Below the pieces are notes generated by a model that was given only the letters and a program-made list of their open reading frames with translations, did no database searches and had not been told where the DNA came from. A stretch of 44,656 nucleotides of DNA from Prochlorococcus sp. AH-736-N03 (GTDB lineage Bacteria > Cyanobacteriota > Cyanobacteriia > PCC-6307 > Cyanobiaceae), in assembly GCA_028140765.1 (NCBI GenBank), contig JAOIOX010000004.1, positions 1 to 44,656 on the forward strand, in the 5' to 3' direction. This document shows, in pieces, positions 1-9,710 of this stretch; positions within the stretch are counted from its first letter, which is position 1, and each line of letters starts with the position of its first letter. The translations under genes and the position numbers were made by a program.

Positions 1-2465
1 GTTTTAAAAGGTGGGGCATATGGGGAGATTGGAATAACCCTTACTTAACTCTTAAGAAAAGTTATGAATCTGCTCAGATTGGAGTATTTGGGAAAATGTT
101 TTTAAATGGTTACATATATCGAGGTCTTAAACCTGTGCATTGGAGTCCAAGTTCAAGGACGGCACTTGCTGAAGCAGAATTAGAATACCCTGATGAACAT
201 TATTCAAAAAGCATTTATGTTTCATTAAAAATCACTAAAATACCTGAGAAAATTCTATTAAATTTCATCCAGGAAAATAGTAATATCAAAAAAGATTCTT
301 TTCAAAATAATTCTTTCATAACTATTTGGACCACTACTCCTTGGACCATACCTGCAAATGAAGCAGTTGCAGTAAATCCAAAAATAAATTACGTTTTTGC
401 TATCAATGAAGACGAGCGAATTTACCTTTTTGCTAAGGACTTATGTTCTGAAATAAGTAAGAAATTTAATAAAGATTTCAAGGTGCTTTTAGAGGTTAAA
501 GGCTCCAAATTGGAAAATATTGAATATCAACATCCCTCTAAGAATAAAAATTGCAGAATTGTAATTGGAGGAGATTATATTACTACAGAATCAGGGACTG
601 GAATTGTTCATACTGCGCCTGGTCATGGGATAGATGATTTTAATGTGGGTCAAAAATATGATTTACCCGTAACATGTGTTGTTGATGAAAAAGGTAACTT
701 AAATGAATATTCTGGTCAATTCAAAGGATCAAATGTCTTGAAAGATGCAAATGATTTAATTATTGAACATTTAAAAGAAAATAATTTGATTCTATTGCAA
801 GAAAATTATAAGCATAGATATCCTTATGATTGGAGAACTAAAAAACCAACTATTTTTAGGGCAACAGAACAATGGTTTGCATCTGTAAATGGCTTTAGAT
901 CATCTGCATTGAAGGCAATCGATGATGTTGAATGGATGCCAGAGACTGGAAAGAAAAGAATTTATTCTATGGTTGTAGGTAGAGGAGATTGGTGTATTTC
1001 TAGACAAAGGTCATGGGGTGTCCCTATTCCAGTTTTTTATAAAAAAAATGGTAATGAGATTCTTCTTAACAAAGAGATAATTAATCATATTCAAGAACTT
1101 TTTAGTGAACATGGAGCAGATATTTGGTGGGATTGGGATGTTAAGAATCTTTTGCCAGGAAATTATGCAAAAGAATCGGATCAATGGGAAAAAGGAACAG
1201 ATACAATGGACGTTTGGTTCGATTCAGGATCTAGCTGGGCTGCAGTATGTGAACTAAGAAGTGAATTAAAGTATCCCGCAGATCTTTACTTAGAGGGTTC
1301 AGATCAACATCGAGGGTGGTTTCAGTCTTCTTTGCTAACATCTGTTGCAGTCAATAATAAACCTCCTTATAAGAAAGTTTTAACTCATGGTTTTGCACTT
1401 GATGAAAATGGAAGAAAAATGAGCAAATCTTTAGGAAATGTTGTTGATCCAAATGTAATTATTAATGGGGGGAATAATAAAAAAACTGATCCTGCTTATG
1501 GTGCAGATGTTTTAAGACTATGGGTAAGCTCTGTAGATTATTCGGTAGATGTTCCAATTGGTTCAAATATACTCAAGCAACTTTCAGATGTTTATAGAAA
1601 AGTTCGTAATACTGCAAGATATCTTCTAGGAAATATTCATGATTATGATCCTAAAATTGATAGTTTTGAAATTGATCAATTGCCTCTGTTAGATCAATGG
1701 ATGTTAGGAAGATTAGTTGAGGTAACAGATCAAATATCAAACGCTTATGAAAATTACGAATTTTCAAAATTTTTCCAAATTTTGCAAAGTTTTTGTGTTG
1801 TAGATCTATCAAATTTTTATTTGGATATTGCGAAGGATAGGTTATATGTAAGTTCTAAATCACAATTTAGGAGAAGATCTTGTCAGTTCGTTATGTCAAA
1901 AGTTGTTGAAAATTTAGCCGTACTTATTTCTCCAGTGCTTTGTCATATGGCTGAAGATATTTGGCAAAATATTCCATATTCAACTAAAGAAAAATCAGTC
2001 TTTCAGAGAGGATGGCCAATATTTTCACCGTCATGGAAGAATCAAACACTTAATAAGCACATTTCAAATTTAAGAAATTTGAGAGTTGAAATTAACAAGG
2101 CTATAGAAGGATGTAGGAACAAACAAATAATTGGAGCAGCTTTGGAAACTGAAGTTAATTATTTACCTGAAGATCAAGCTTTACAAAATTCACTTACTTG
2201 GCTAAGAAAATTTGGCAATCAAGATGTGGATTTATTTAGGGATTGGCTTATAGTATCAAACTTCCAAGTGGTATCCGATTTGGTGGAGAATTCTCTGATT
2301 GTTGATAACAATGCACTTGGTAAAATTCAAATAAATAAAGCTCAAGGTCAAAAATGTGATAGATGTTGGCATTATCAAAAAGAAACTTTTAATGGAATCC
2401 AAAATACAAAATTATGCAAAAGATGTTCAAATATTATTAATTTTGAGGGAATCCCTCTAGTTTAA
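1..2465 (+). CDS. ileS: Isoleucyl-tRNA synthetase (5' end outside window)
   Basis: Class I aminoacyl-tRNA synthetase that charges tRNA-Ile with isoleucine in the cytoplasm. The reading frame is open from the first bases, giving RWGIWGDW and PYLTL, typical of the IleRS N-terminal Rossmann half, so the start codon lies upstream. The editing (CP1) domain follows, with TTPWTIPAN and the [12 protein letters not shown] stretch. The KMSKS signature is encoded at 1416-1430 and is followed by the anticodon-binding domain. The C-terminus carries a CxxC...CxxC zinc motif (about 2354-2430), as in bacterial IleRS. The missing N-terminal part should be roughly 150 residues. No frameshift is seen. Confidence 0.97.
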   Translation, partial: FKRWGIWGDWNNPYLTLKKSYESAQIGVFGKMFLNGYIYRGLKPVHWSPSSRTALAEAELEYPDEHYSKSIYVSLKITKIPEKILLNFIQENSNIKKDSFQNNSFITIWTTTPWTIPANEAVAVNPKINYVFAINEDERIYLFAKDLCSEISKKFNKDFKVLLEVKGSKLENIEYQHPSKNKNCRIVIGGDYITTESGTGIVHTAPGHGIDDFNVGQKYDLPVTCVVDEKGNLNEYSGQFKGSNVLKDANDLIIEHLKENNLILLQENYKHRYPYDWRTKKPTIFRATEQWFASVNGFRSSALKAIDDVEWMPETGKKRIYSMVVGRGDWCISRQRSWGVPIPVFYKKNGNEILLNKEIINHIQELFSEHGADIWWDWDVKNLLPGNYAKESDQWEKGTDTMDVWFDSGSSWAAVCELRSELKYPADLYLEGSDQHRGWFQSSLLTSVAVNNKPPYKKVLTHGFALDENGRKMSKSLGNVVDPNVIINGGNNKKTDPAYGADVLRLWVSSVDYSVDVPIGSNILKQLSDVYRKVRNTARYLLGNIHDYDPKIDSFEIDQLPLLDQWMLGRLVEVTDQISNAYENYEFSKFFQILQSFCVVDLSNFYLDIAKDRLYVSSKSQFRRRSCQFVMSKVVENLAVLISPVLCHMAEDIWQNIPYSTKEKSVFQRGWPIFSPSWKNQTLNKHISNLRNLRVEINKAIEGCRNKQIIGAALETEVNYLPEDQALQNSLTWLRKFGNQDVDLFRDWLIVSNFQVVSDLVENSLIVDNNALGKIQINKAQGQKCDRCWHYQKETFNGIQNTKLCKRCSNIINFEGIPLV

Positions 2466-2517
2466 GTATCCTATTAGGTATCTAGGAACTTATTTTTTTC
2501 AAGACTATATTATTAAA

Positions 2518-3141
2518 TCAATTTTTGCTATTTTCTGAGAAGCAGGAGTTTCTTCCATTTTTAGGCAATTTGATTATTGACCATTGAATAAGGCCTAAAG
2601 TATAGATTAATAATGAAAATAATCCTAAGAATTTTGATATTGTCTGGGTAAAGTTAGCTCCAAAGAAAAAATTAAATAAATTTTTTATCACAGTATATAA
2701 ATTTGAAGACGGCTGAAGCCATATTGCACATACATCCGAATTAATTAAAGAAAAGCAGTTGAAGTTTTGTAAACTCTGAATAAAGAAATTGAGAGATATA
2801 AAAGTTATCGTCCATCTCCATATTTTTGTGGTTGTTGTAAGAGAGTAAGAAAAATCATATTCTTTTAATTCATCATTAATGTCGTTCCAAAACCAAACTG
2901 AAACTGTCATTAATAATGTTGAAATATTTGTTATTAAAAGAGCATAATTATACTTTCCTATTAAAAGTAGAAGGCTTATAAGAAATAAAATGGATACTTT
3001 CCAATAAATTGATAGAAGTTTAATAACTGCTTTATTCCTTTTTTTAATTGACCAGAAGGATAGAGTAAGAGGAATACCAAGAAGGAAAATTATTGAAAGT
3101 TGAAAGGATAGCCAAATAGAAAGTTGATTAAAAACGTCCAA
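2518..3141 (-). CDS. DUF3177-like cyanobacterial membrane protein
   Basis: A 207-residue integral membrane protein with about five hydrophobic segments and conspicuous Trp-rich stretches (VWFWND, KIWRWT). Hydrophobic helices lie near residues 10-30, 45-65, 67-85, 110-125 and 165-185. The length, topology and position between ileS and trmB fit the cyanobacteria-restricted DUF3177 family; I make that call from memory of the family, not from a profile search. Function is unknown and no catalytic motif is visible. It is transcribed leftwards, convergent with ileS and divergent from trmB, so it is probably monocistronic. Confidence 0.7.
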   Translation of the reverse strand: MDVFNQLSIWLSFQLSIIFLLGIPLTLSFWSIKKRNKAVIKLLSIYWKVSILFLISLLLLIGKYNYALLITNISTLLMTVSVWFWNDINDELKEYDFSYSLTTTTKIWRWTITFISLNFFIQSLQNFNCFSLINSDVCAIWLQPSSNLYTVIKNLFNFFFGANFTQTISKFLGLFSLLIYTLGLIQWSIIKLPKNGRNSCFSENSKN

Positions 3142-3263
3142 AACTTTTTCTTTTTAAACACATAATAATTAAACATCAAACTGTTACTTTTGAACTTACT
3201 ATTGTCATAGTTATGAATATTATGCATCCTTATATTATTGCCTAGGAATATATTGTTAATTGT

Positions 3264-3893
3264 ATGAGACAGCATGTTAATCCCCTTAGTAGTAATTTCA
3301 ATCAAATCGAAAGAATACCTTCTTTGAGCCAAATGTTTAGTAATTCTGAATCGAATCTTCATTTGGATATAGGTTGTGCTTCTGGTGAGTTTTTATTTGA
3401 TTTAGCTTTATTTAATACCAGTTGGAATTATTTAGGAATTGAAATCCGAGAGAAATTAGTCAAAAATGCTAAATTAAAAGTGATTGAAAGAGAAATCAAA
3501 AATCTATATTTTATATTTGGTAATGCTAATAACATTTTGAATGATGTTCGAAATAAATTTATTATCAAAAATATAAAAAGTATTTCTATTTATTTCCCTG
3601 ATCCCTGGTTTAAAAAGAGGCATTATAAAAGGCGTGTAATTCAGCAAGGATTTATCAATATGCTCTCAAATTCATTGCAAAAAGGGACCCTAATTTTTAT
3701 AAAAACAGATGTAAAGGATTTATTCGACTATATGGATTGCACTATATCAAGTAATTTTCATTTTAAAAAAATAGATAAAAAAGATTTTAATTATTCCGAA
3801 AGTTTTAATCCAATTAAATTTAAAACTGATCGGGAAAAGTATGTGATTGTTAGCCAACTTGATATTTATGAAAAAATATATATAAAAATTTAG
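3264..3893 (+). CDS. trmB: tRNA (guanine-N7-)-methyltransferase
   Basis: Makes m7G46 in the variable loop of tRNAs using S-adenosylmethionine. The protein is 209 residues. The SAM-binding motif [10 protein letters not shown] is at about residues 34-43, the acidic end of strand 2 (GIEIR) at about 58-62, and the family signature [10 protein letters not shown] at 111-120. The C-terminal FKTDREKYV block matches the TrmB substrate loop. The start ATG at 3264 leaves a 122-base gap to the divergent membrane-protein gene, in which I see no gene or clear promoter. The 3' end is 23 bases from the convergent glmM stop. Confidence 0.95.
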   Translation: MRQHVNPLSSNFNQIERIPSLSQMFSNSESNLHLDIGCASGEFLFDLALFNTSWNYLGIEIREKLVKNAKLKVIEREIKNLYFIFGNANNILNDVRNKFIIKNIKSISIYFPDPWFKKRHYKRRVIQQGFINMLSNSLQKGTLIFIKTDVKDLFDYMDCTISSNFHFKKIDKKDFNYSESFNPIKFKTDREKYVIVSQLDIYEKIYIKI

Positions 3894-3904
3894 TTCATTA
3901 TTAA

Positions 3905-3936
3905 TTTATTACTTTATCAATTTATTACTTTATCAA
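3905..3936. repeat. 16-bp perfect tandem duplication across the glmM stop codon
   Basis: The unit TTTATTACTTTATCAA occurs twice, at 3905-3920 and 3921-3936, back to back. It spans the last codons and stop of glmM on the minus strand. The reading frame tolerates it: one copy would give ...IDKVIN then TAA, two copies give ...IDKVIN then TGA, so the protein end is unchanged. Confidence 0.9.
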
Positions 3937-5269
3937 TTTCTAAAATGAGTTTGTTTGTTATTTCGCTTGATAAAGAATGAACCTTCTTATGATTTTTGGC
4001 CTCAACTAGGACTCTTATTACAGGTTCTGTACCGCTAGGTCTTATATAAACTCTACAATTGTCCGAATATTTTGCCTGAAAATTTTTTATAGATTCATCT
4101 ATTGAGATTTTGCTTTCTGGATTTAATTTATTAATATTAAAATTTAGATTAATATTAGTCAGTTTTTGAGGAAAAGGTTCGAAACTACTTTTAAACCAAT
4201 CATTTAAATTAATATTATTCTTTTTACAATATTTAGAAATTTGAAGTGCAGTTAATATCCCATCACCCGAAAAGTTATTAATTTTTGAAAGTATATGACC
4301 TGATTGCTCACCACCTAAAACAGCTCTTTTTTTCTTAATTGCGTCATGAACATATTTATCTCCTACATCAGTTCTATATAAAATTCCTCCAATTTTTTTC
4401 CAGGAATTTTCAAAACCTAAGTTTGCCATTTGCGTCGATATTAGTAAATTATTTGTGAGAATTTTTTGTTCCAAAAGTTCTCTGCCCCAAAGAAAAAGGA
4501 TATGATCTCCATCCAGCACATTGCCTTTTGAATCTATTCCAATTACTCTATCGGCATCTCCATCGAAGCTGAATCCCATATCTGCAGGACTGTCTCTTAG
4601 TGCTTTTTTTAATGGTTCTAGGTTAGTAGATCCACAATTCAAATTAATTTTCAAGCCATTTTTAGAGTTATTGATAACTTTTACATCGGCACCAAGAGAC
4701 TGAAAAATTTTTCTTGCACAAGTTGTCGCTGATCCATAGCATGTGTCTAATATTATTCTCAACCCGCTTAAACTCTCTCCATCCATTGTTTGGAGTAGGC
4801 TTTTAATATAAGTATCCATAAGATCTTTATTGGCTTTTAGGGGAACCACTTTTGTAGGAATTGATATATTTTGTTTTGACTCTTCAATTATTTTTTGAAT
4901 TTTATTTTCAAAATTTTTAGTAATTTTTTGACCATTATGATCAAAAATTTTTATGCCATTATATTCTGGCGGATTATGACTTGCAGATATCATAATCCCA
5001 CTACTTAGATTCCCTTCTTTGATTAAACAAGGTATAGCTGGGGTAGGGCAGACTCCAAGATTTATAAATTTTTTACCACTTTCACTTATACCTTGTGTTA
5101 TCGCATGAAGCAGAATATCTCCACTTATTCTTGTATCTCTTCCAATTAATATTGGATTTTTCTGTTCCAAAGTTGAACCTAAAGCATAACCTACTTTGTA
5201 GGCTAGAGAATAAGTTATCTCTTCATTAAATCTTCCTCTTATTCCATCAGTTCCAAAGATTGATTGCAT
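3917..5269 (-). CDS. glmM: Phosphoglucosamine mutase
   Basis: Converts glucosamine-6-phosphate to glucosamine-1-phosphate, the step feeding UDP-GlcNAc for peptidoglycan and lipopolysaccharide. The 450-residue length is normal. The N-terminus reads FGTDGIRG. The phosphoserine loop ISASHNP sits at 94-100 with the active serine at 97. The metal loop DGDADR is at 236-241, the sugar-binding loop GGEQSG at 319-324, and the phosphate loop RPSGTEP is near the C-terminus. DGIRG and GGEQSG separate it from the phosphomannomutase/phosphoglucomutase at 36.7-38.2 kb. The final codons overlap a 16-bp tandem duplication that does not change the protein. Confidence 0.95.
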   Translation of the reverse strand: MQSIFGTDGIRGRFNEEITYSLAYKVGYALGSTLEQKNPILIGRDTRISGDILLHAITQGISESGKKFINLGVCPTPAIPCLIKEGNLSSGIMISASHNPPEYNGIKIFDHNGQKITKNFENKIQKIIEESKQNISIPTKVVPLKANKDLMDTYIKSLLQTMDGESLSGLRIILDTCYGSATTCARKIFQSLGADVKVINNSKNGLKINLNCGSTNLEPLKKALRDSPADMGFSFDGDADRVIGIDSKGNVLDGDHILFLWGRELLEQKILTNNLLISTQMANLGFENSWKKIGGILYRTDVGDKYVHDAIKKKRAVLGGEQSGHILSKINNFSGDGILTALQISKYCKKNNINLNDWFKSSFEPFPQKLTNINLNFNINKLNPESKISIDESIKNFQAKYSDNCRVYIRPSGTEPVIRVLVEAKNHKKVHSLSSEITNKLILEIDKVIN

Positions 5270-5407
5270 AATTAAATTTCAGTAATCAAAGAAATTTGTG
5301 TTAGCTATTAAATAATTATTTTATCAGTTGATTAAAAGCTTATAGATTTCAATTCTCTTTATTTGTTTAACTTATTTAAGATACCTTTAGTTAGTAATAC
5401 CTTAATA

Positions 5408-5953
5408 GTGCAATCTGAAAGTCAAGAGCCAATTTTAAAGACAAATTTTAGAATAGTACTTGTTTTGATTATATCTATTGTTTTTATTTCAGTGCTCTTG
5501 TTTAAAAATTTATTTTTTAAATCAACTTATCTTCTAAAGAGTTTTGGAGAATTATCAGTTGAGCCTGAAATAGCTTTTACAAATAATAAACCTACCTTTC
5601 TGGAATTTTATGCAGAGTGGTGTGAAGTTTGCAAAGAAATGGCTCCACAAGTTTCTTCTCTTAAAGATGAATATGAAAAAAATATTAATTTTGTTTTTTT
5701 AAATGTTGATAATCAAAAATGGAGTAATTACATCCAGAAGTTTTCTGTCAACGGGATTCCTCAAGTTAATCTTTTTGATAAAAAAGGCAATCTAATATCT
5801 ACTTTTATTGGTAAACAAGATGAAATAAAAATAAGAGAATCTATTAATAATTTAGAAAAAGAAGAGAATCCCTTTGAGGAAATTATTAATGCTGAATTTT
5901 CAATAATTCAAGAAAATAAAAAAAATGAGGTTAGTCCACGTAGTCATGGATAA
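5408..5953 (+). CDS. txlA: Membrane-anchored thioredoxin-like protein (TxlA/HCF164 type)
   Basis: A thioredoxin-fold protein anchored by a single N-terminal transmembrane helix (the hydrophobic IVLVLIISIVFISVLLF stretch), with the active site WCEVC about 35 residues after it and a cis-proline motif NGIPQV. Cyanobacterial TxlA and plant HCF164 proteins share this layout and are linked to disulfide chemistry during thylakoid complex assembly. The start is uncertain: I prefer GTG at 5408 (181 residues), which puts a short polar leader before the helix; an in-frame TTG at 5363 would add 15 residues. Neither has a good ribosome binding site. The stop lies 3 bases from the convergent thyX stop. Confidence 0.82.
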   Translation: MQSESQEPILKTNFRIVLVLIISIVFISVLLFKNLFFKSTYLLKSFGELSVEPEIAFTNNKPTFLEFYAEWCEVCKEMAPQVSSLKDEYEKNINFVFLNVDNQKWSNYIQKFSVNGIPQVNLFDKKGNLISTFIGKQDEIKIRESINNLEKEENPFEEIINAEFSIIQENKKNEVSPRSHG

Positions 5954-5956
5954 TTT

Positions 5957-6589
5957 TTACCATCCTAAAGATTTTGATACAATAGGAAAACTTTTTTTAA
6001 AAATATACTTGCAATCCTGAGCGATAGACTTGTGTTCTTTTTGGGTGCCGTGAGCTGATCTTAAATGAATGTAATGGATCCACGATCTACATGATCCAGA
6101 CATATAAATTCTTGTTGGAGTAGCTAATGGTAAAACAAATCTTGCACATTCTTTGGCTACGCCTTCAGCGAGTAAATCTTCATATAATTCTGACGCAGCC
6201 TGAAAATGTAAAACAATTTTTTCATTGAATCTTTTTTTTAACTCATCAGGGAGATCAGGGATTGAATTTTGCCTATTTTTGAAATCTTGACGTCTTAGTT
6301 CTGGTAAGGGAATATTACCCAATTGAGAACTATCTGCATATCTCTGTGAAAATTCCTGGAAAGTAAAAGATCTATGTCTTAAAATTTGTGCAGCAATACC
6401 TCTGTTGGTTTCTATTTGTAAAGTCATAAATGATTGTTCGAAAACGCTCCAGTGTTCATTTTTAATGCAATAACTCAATAATTTTGAGTAGTCCTCATTT
6501 TCTTGATTTTTTGGGTTACTAACTCTTGCAATGTAAGCCATTGTTTTTTCTGCATCAGGAGTTAGCGAAATTAGTTCAACTTTACTCAT
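5957..6589 (-). CDS. thyX: Flavin-dependent thymidylate synthase
   Basis: Makes dTMP from dUMP using FAD, NADPH and methylene-tetrahydrofolate. The protein is 210 residues. The ThyX signature RHRx7S is present as RHRSFTFQEFS at residues 71-81, followed by QRYAD. The conserved C-terminal block around LPLATPTRIYMSG and the SAHGTQKEHKSIAQ region also match. Its start lies one base beyond the dcd stop, so it is the last gene of a leftward block (CobA/CobO-like, dcd, thyX). Together with dcd it supplies the thymidylate branch; no thyA is seen in the window. Confidence 0.95.
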   Translation of the reverse strand: MSKVELISLTPDAEKTMAYIARVSNPKNQENEDYSKLLSYCIKNEHWSVFEQSFMTLQIETNRGIAAQILRHRSFTFQEFSQRYADSSQLGNIPLPELRRQDFKNRQNSIPDLPDELKKRFNEKIVLHFQAASELYEDLLAEGVAKECARFVLPLATPTRIYMSGSCRSWIHYIHLRSAHGTQKEHKSIAQDCKYIFKKSFPIVSKSLGW

Positions 6590-6590
6590 T

Positions 6591-7184
6591 TTAGATTTTC
6601 GCTAGAGTTACCTTCTCTGGTTGGTTTTGATATTTACCTCTTCTATCTTCATAGGTTGTAGAGCATGGATCACCTTCAAAAAAGAGTAGTTGGCAAATAC
6701 CCTCCTCTGCGTAAATTCTGCAATCTGCACCAGAACTATTACTAAACTCTAAAGTTAGATGACCTTCCCATCCTGCTTCTGCAGGCGTCGTATTAACAAT
6801 TATTCCTAGTCGTGCGTAAGTACTTTTACCTATGCAGATCACAGTTATATTTTCCGGTACTTTCATCTTTTCTAAAGCCACTCCTAAACCATAGGAGTGA
6901 GCAGGAAGAATAAAAAAGTCTCCATCATCGTCATGGTGAAGAACAGTTTTTTCTAAATTATTAGGATTAAATTTTTTGGGATTCATCACAGTACCAGGGA
7001 TATGTCTGAAAATTAGGAATTCTTTTGATGAAAGTCTCAAATCATATCCATAGGATGAACATCCGTAGCTCAAAACAGGCTTTTGTTTATTGTCAGGCTC
7101 AAGATGCCTCACTAAATTTGATTGAAAAGGCTGTATCATACCTTCCGAGGCTTTTTGATTTATCCAGAGATCATTCTTTAGCAT
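6591..7184 (-). CDS. dcd: dCTP deaminase
   Basis: Deaminates dCTP to dUTP, the entry to dTMP synthesis. The 197-residue protein has the trimeric dUTPase-like fold signatures: GKSTYARLGI at 119-128, PAEAGWEGHLTLEF at 134-147 (the family's catalytic glutamate is expected in LEF, E146), and a C-terminal GICQLLFFEGDP block. It lies 4 bases downstream of the CobA/CobO-like gene and one base upstream of thyX, pointing to co-transcription and coordinated supply of dUMP to ThyX. Confidence 0.93.
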   Translation of the reverse strand: MLKNDLWINQKASEGMIQPFQSNLVRHLEPDNKQKPVLSYGCSSYGYDLRLSSKEFLIFRHIPGTVMNPKKFNPNNLEKTVLHHDDDGDFFILPAHSYGLGVALEKMKVPENITVICIGKSTYARLGIIVNTTPAEAGWEGHLTLEFSNSSGADCRIYAEEGICQLLFFEGDPCSTTYEDRRGKYQNQPEKVTLAKI

Positions 7185-7188
7185 TGTT

Positions 7189-7770
7189 TTATGAGCGAAG
7201 TTCAGTAATTTGGTTGGCCATTAATAATAGATCTTTAGGTATATCTGTACCAGTAAGGATTACATCTCCTGATATAAATCGGTTTTCAAGTGTTGAAATC
7301 AAATCATCTTTATCGATAATGTTCATGTCAATAGCCAAAAAAATTTCATCAAGTATCACTTGTTCATACTCTCCAGACTGTAGTTTTTCTTTGCAAAAAT
7401 TCCATAATTCAAAAGTAGATTCATGAATAGATTTTTTTAAATTTTTATTATTTTCAATTTCTTCAGAATTGTATTGATCAAAGGAATGTGATGATCTTAC
7501 CCAGGTCAGATTGCCGCATAGCTTTACTGCATTATCAATTCCTTGCTTGACTCCTCCCCTCATAAATTGTATTAAGAGCACTTTCCTGCCAAGAGCAGCA
7601 TTTCTTAGAGAGTCTCTAATGATAGATGGGTAACTTCCTCGGTATGATGATTGATAAATTTGAATTTGCCCATTTTGCGTATATCTTTTTCTGTTAATTT
7701 TGTTAGCAGTATTTATATTTACAACATCAAGATTACTTTTCGAATATATATGGGATTGACTAATTACCAT
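7189..7770 (-). CDS. CobA/CobO (BtuR)-like protein with degenerate P-loop
   Basis: The 193-residue protein aligns by eye with ATP:cob(I)alamin adenosyltransferases of the CobA/CobO/BtuR family: GQIQIY, then ALGRKVLLIQFMRGG (residues 59-73), YEQVILDEI (135-142) and DVILTGTD (169-176). The stretch that should be the Walker A loop (family form GDGKGKTT) reads SSYRGSYP at 41-48, with the lysine and threonine gone. It may therefore not bind ATP in the normal way, and I do not assign cobO with confidence. It is first gene of a leftward block with dcd and thyX and is divergent from ntcA. A minus-strand TATACT at 7798-7793 could be its -10 element. Confidence 0.7.
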   Translation of the reverse strand: MVISQSHIYSKSNLDVVNINTANKINRKRYTQNGQIQIYQSSYRGSYPSIIRDSLRNAALGRKVLLIQFMRGGVKQGIDNAVKLCGNLTWVRSSHSFDQYNSEEIENNKNLKKSIHESTFELWNFCKEKLQSGEYEQVILDEIFLAIDMNIIDKDDLISTLENRFISGDVILTGTDIPKDLLLMANQITELRS

Positions 7771-7788
7771 TATTTAAATTCTTTCTAC

Positions 7789-7828
7789 ATGCAGTATAAT
7801 TAGAATCTATTGACACTGCATATAGTGT
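7789..7828. promoter_or_regulatory. Inverted repeats between cobA/cobO-like gene and ntcA
   Basis: Two inverted repeats overlap here. ATGCAGT (7789-7795) is complementary to ACTGCAT (7815-7821), and ACACT (7813-7817) to AGTGT (7824-7828) around a 6-base centre. They sit over the probable start region of the leftward block. They could form an operator for a dimeric regulator; no known consensus is matched. Confidence 0.35.
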
Positions 7829-7908
7829 AATTTTACTTAAAAAAAGGGTTAAGCAAGTACAAACTGATTTTTAAAGGGTCATTGATAAACCAATAAGAAT
7901 TTAAAATT

Positions 7909-7950
7909 GTTACTGTTGATACAAGAAATTTTAGAGTGTCTCCTTAAATT
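7909..7950 (+). promoter_or_regulatory. NtcA-activated-type promoter of ntcA
   Basis: GTtactgttgatAC at 7909-7922 fits the relaxed NtcA consensus GT-N10-AC (also GTT-N8-TAC). After exactly 22 bases comes TAAATT at 7945-7950, matching the TAN3T -10 box. This is the arrangement of a classical NtcA-activated promoter. It predicts a start near 7957 and a leader of about 14 bases, and suggests NtcA activates its own gene. Confidence 0.7.
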
Positions 7951-7970
7951 TTCTAATAGTAAAGTTATTT

Positions 7971-8705
7971 ATGATACCTGCTTCACGAGGATTCAACCGC
8001 TTTAGTTCGCAACAGTCAGGACAAAGTAAAATCAATTCTGTTGGAGAACGTTTTCCAATTAATAGGACTTTAATGGAAGTGATTAAAGGTCTAGATGGAG
8101 CAAGCACAGAAATGGTTGAGAGATCTAAAACAATATTTTTCCCCGGGGACCCTGCTGAAAGAGTTTATCTAATAAGAAGAGGTGCAGTAAGGCTCTCAAG
8201 AGTTTATGAGTCAGGTGAAGAAATAACTGTTGCTCTTTTAAGAGAGAATAGTCTCTTTGGTGTTTTATCTCTTCTAACAGGTCATAGATCTGATCGTTTT
8301 TACCATGCGATAGCATTCACAAGAGTTGAAATGATAACAGCACCTGCAAATTCTGTTTTAAGAGCTATAGAGGAAGATGCATCAGTGGGACTGCTTTTGT
8401 TACAGGGTCTTTCTAGTAGGATCCTGCAAACTGAAACAATGATAGAAACTCTTACACACAGAGATATGTCTTCTCGTTTAGTAAGTTTTTTAATGGTTCT
8501 TTGTAGAGACTTTGGAGTTGCAGGTGAAAAAGGTATTACAATAGATCTAAGGCTTTCACATCAGGCAATTGCTGAAGCTATTGGTTCTACAAGAGTAACC
8601 ATTACAAGATTATTGGGAGATTTAAAGGATTCAGGGCTTCTTAACATTGAAAGAAAAAAGATCACAGTATTCGATCCGATTGCTCTTGCAAAAAGATTTA
8701 ATTGA
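7971..8705 (+). CDS. ntcA: Global nitrogen regulator NtcA (CRP/FNR family)
   Basis: Transcription factor that senses 2-oxoglutarate and controls nitrogen assimilation genes. The 244-residue protein has an effector-binding beta-roll at about residues 40-130 ([22 protein letters not shown]), a dimerisation helix at about 135-160, and a CRP-type helix-turn-helix at about 195-216 ([19 protein letters not shown]). The sequence is as highly conserved as NtcA usually is. It is monocistronic by spacing, divergent from the CobA/CobO-like gene, and preceded by an NtcA-type site with correctly spaced -10 box. The amt1 gene at 21.8 kb is an expected target. Confidence 0.97.
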   Translation: MIPASRGFNRFSSQQSGQSKINSVGERFPINRTLMEVIKGLDGASTEMVERSKTIFFPGDPAERVYLIRRGAVRLSRVYESGEEITVALLRENSLFGVLSLLTGHRSDRFYHAIAFTRVEMITAPANSVLRAIEEDASVGLLLLQGLSSRILQTETMIETLTHRDMSSRLVSFLMVLCRDFGVAGEKGITIDLRLSHQAIAEAIGSTRVTITRLLGDLKDSGLLNIERKKITVFDPIALAKRFN

Positions 8706-8744
8706 TCCATCATTAATTATGATGTACTGAGTGTATACAAAAGT

Positions 8745-9710
8745 GTGGCTTGGATTTTAATTGTTTTTTTAATATTTTTAGGGGGACTTATTGCACCATT
8801 TGGGGATATTCTTGGAACAAAGATCGGAAAAGCAAGATTTAGTATCTTAAAATTAAGACCGAAAAAAACAGCAACTATAATAACTATAATTACCGGAGGA
8901 TTTATTAGTTCAATATCCATAGGGTTATTGATTCTAATTAGTGAAGAATTTAGGCAAAGGCTTTTTGTGGATATTCCTTTGTTGCAAAAAACTTTAGATA
9001 AAAGTAAAAAGGCTTTAATCCCTTTACAAAAAGAACGAAAAGAACTTGAAACTAAAATTATTCAAAAAGAAAACGAGTTAAATCAATTAAAAACTAGTAT
9101 TAAAGAATTTAGGAGAGGCAATATCGTTATTAAAAGAGGGCAAACTTTATTTATTGCTGAGGTTAATTCTAGCTCAAATATAAAATTAGATTTAACAAAA
9201 ATCTATAATGAAGCTGATAAATTTGTTAGAAAAATTGTTATCCCGACTAACAAAGATGTAAAAAATATTCTTTTGTGGAGAACTAGTGATATTGCAAACA
9301 TTGAGACAATAGCTTCTAGAGGCGGCGAGTGGATTTTATTAATTAAATCAGCAACAAATGTTTTAAAAGGGGATAATTATGTTTTTGTATCTCCTGATTT
9401 ATTAGAGAATAAATTTATAGTCAAAAAAGGAGACGTTATTACAAGTGCAATTTTGGGAGAAAGTGATTTAAATTTTAAAGCAATAAATTTAAAAATTAAA
9501 TCATTGCTTAGAGAAACAAGGGATGAAATTAAGTCAAAAGGTTCACAAGTTGTTGAAATTAATACAAATGGAAATTTTTTAAAAAAAATTAGAGACTTTC
9601 TTCAAGAAAATCAAAATATAAATTTTATGTTAGAAGTAGTATCTTTGAGAGATAGCAAAACTGTAGAACCCATAGTCGTTGAAATTAATATTGTAAAGAT
9701 TCCATCTTAA
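8745..9710 (+). CDS. DUF3084 membrane/coiled-coil protein
   Basis: A 321-residue protein with two N-terminal transmembrane helices (about residues 2-20 and 43-64) separated by a basic loop containing FGDILGTKIGKARFSILKLRPKKTA, then a Lys/Glu-rich coiled coil (about 80-125) and a C-terminal alpha/beta region. This matches the cyanobacterial DUF3084 family, whose function is unknown. The start is GTG at 8745; the upstream GTG at 8731 is out of frame. The stop TAA abuts the ATG of the following RuvC-fold gene, so the two are almost certainly translated from one message. Confidence 0.8.
   Translation: MAWILIVFLIFLGGLIAPFGDILGTKIGKARFSILKLRPKKTATIITIITGGFISSISIGLLILISEEFRQRLFVDIPLLQKTLDKSKKALIPLQKERKELETKIIQKENELNQLKTSIKEFRRGNIVIKRGQTLFIAEVNSSSNIKLDLTKIYNEADKFVRKIVIPTNKDVKNILLWRTSDIANIETIASRGGEWILLIKSATNVLKGDNYVFVSPDLLENKFIVKKGDVITSAILGESDLNFKAINLKIKSLLRETRDEIKSKGSQVVEINTNGNFLKKIRDFLQENQNINFMLEVVSLRDSKTVEPIVVEINIVKIPS

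Noticed and set aside
2466-2517. Terminator after ileS
   Set aside because: CCTATTAGG followed by a T run gives only a 3-bp stem, too weak to call.
3090-3362. Minus-strand open frame of 90 codons
   Set aside because: It overlaps the 5' parts of two real genes on both sides and is low-complexity; no start signal supports it.
7025-7426. Plus-strand open frame of 133 codons
   Set aside because: It lies entirely antisense to dcd and the cobA/cobO-like gene, which have clear family motifs, and its own translation shows no recognisable pattern.
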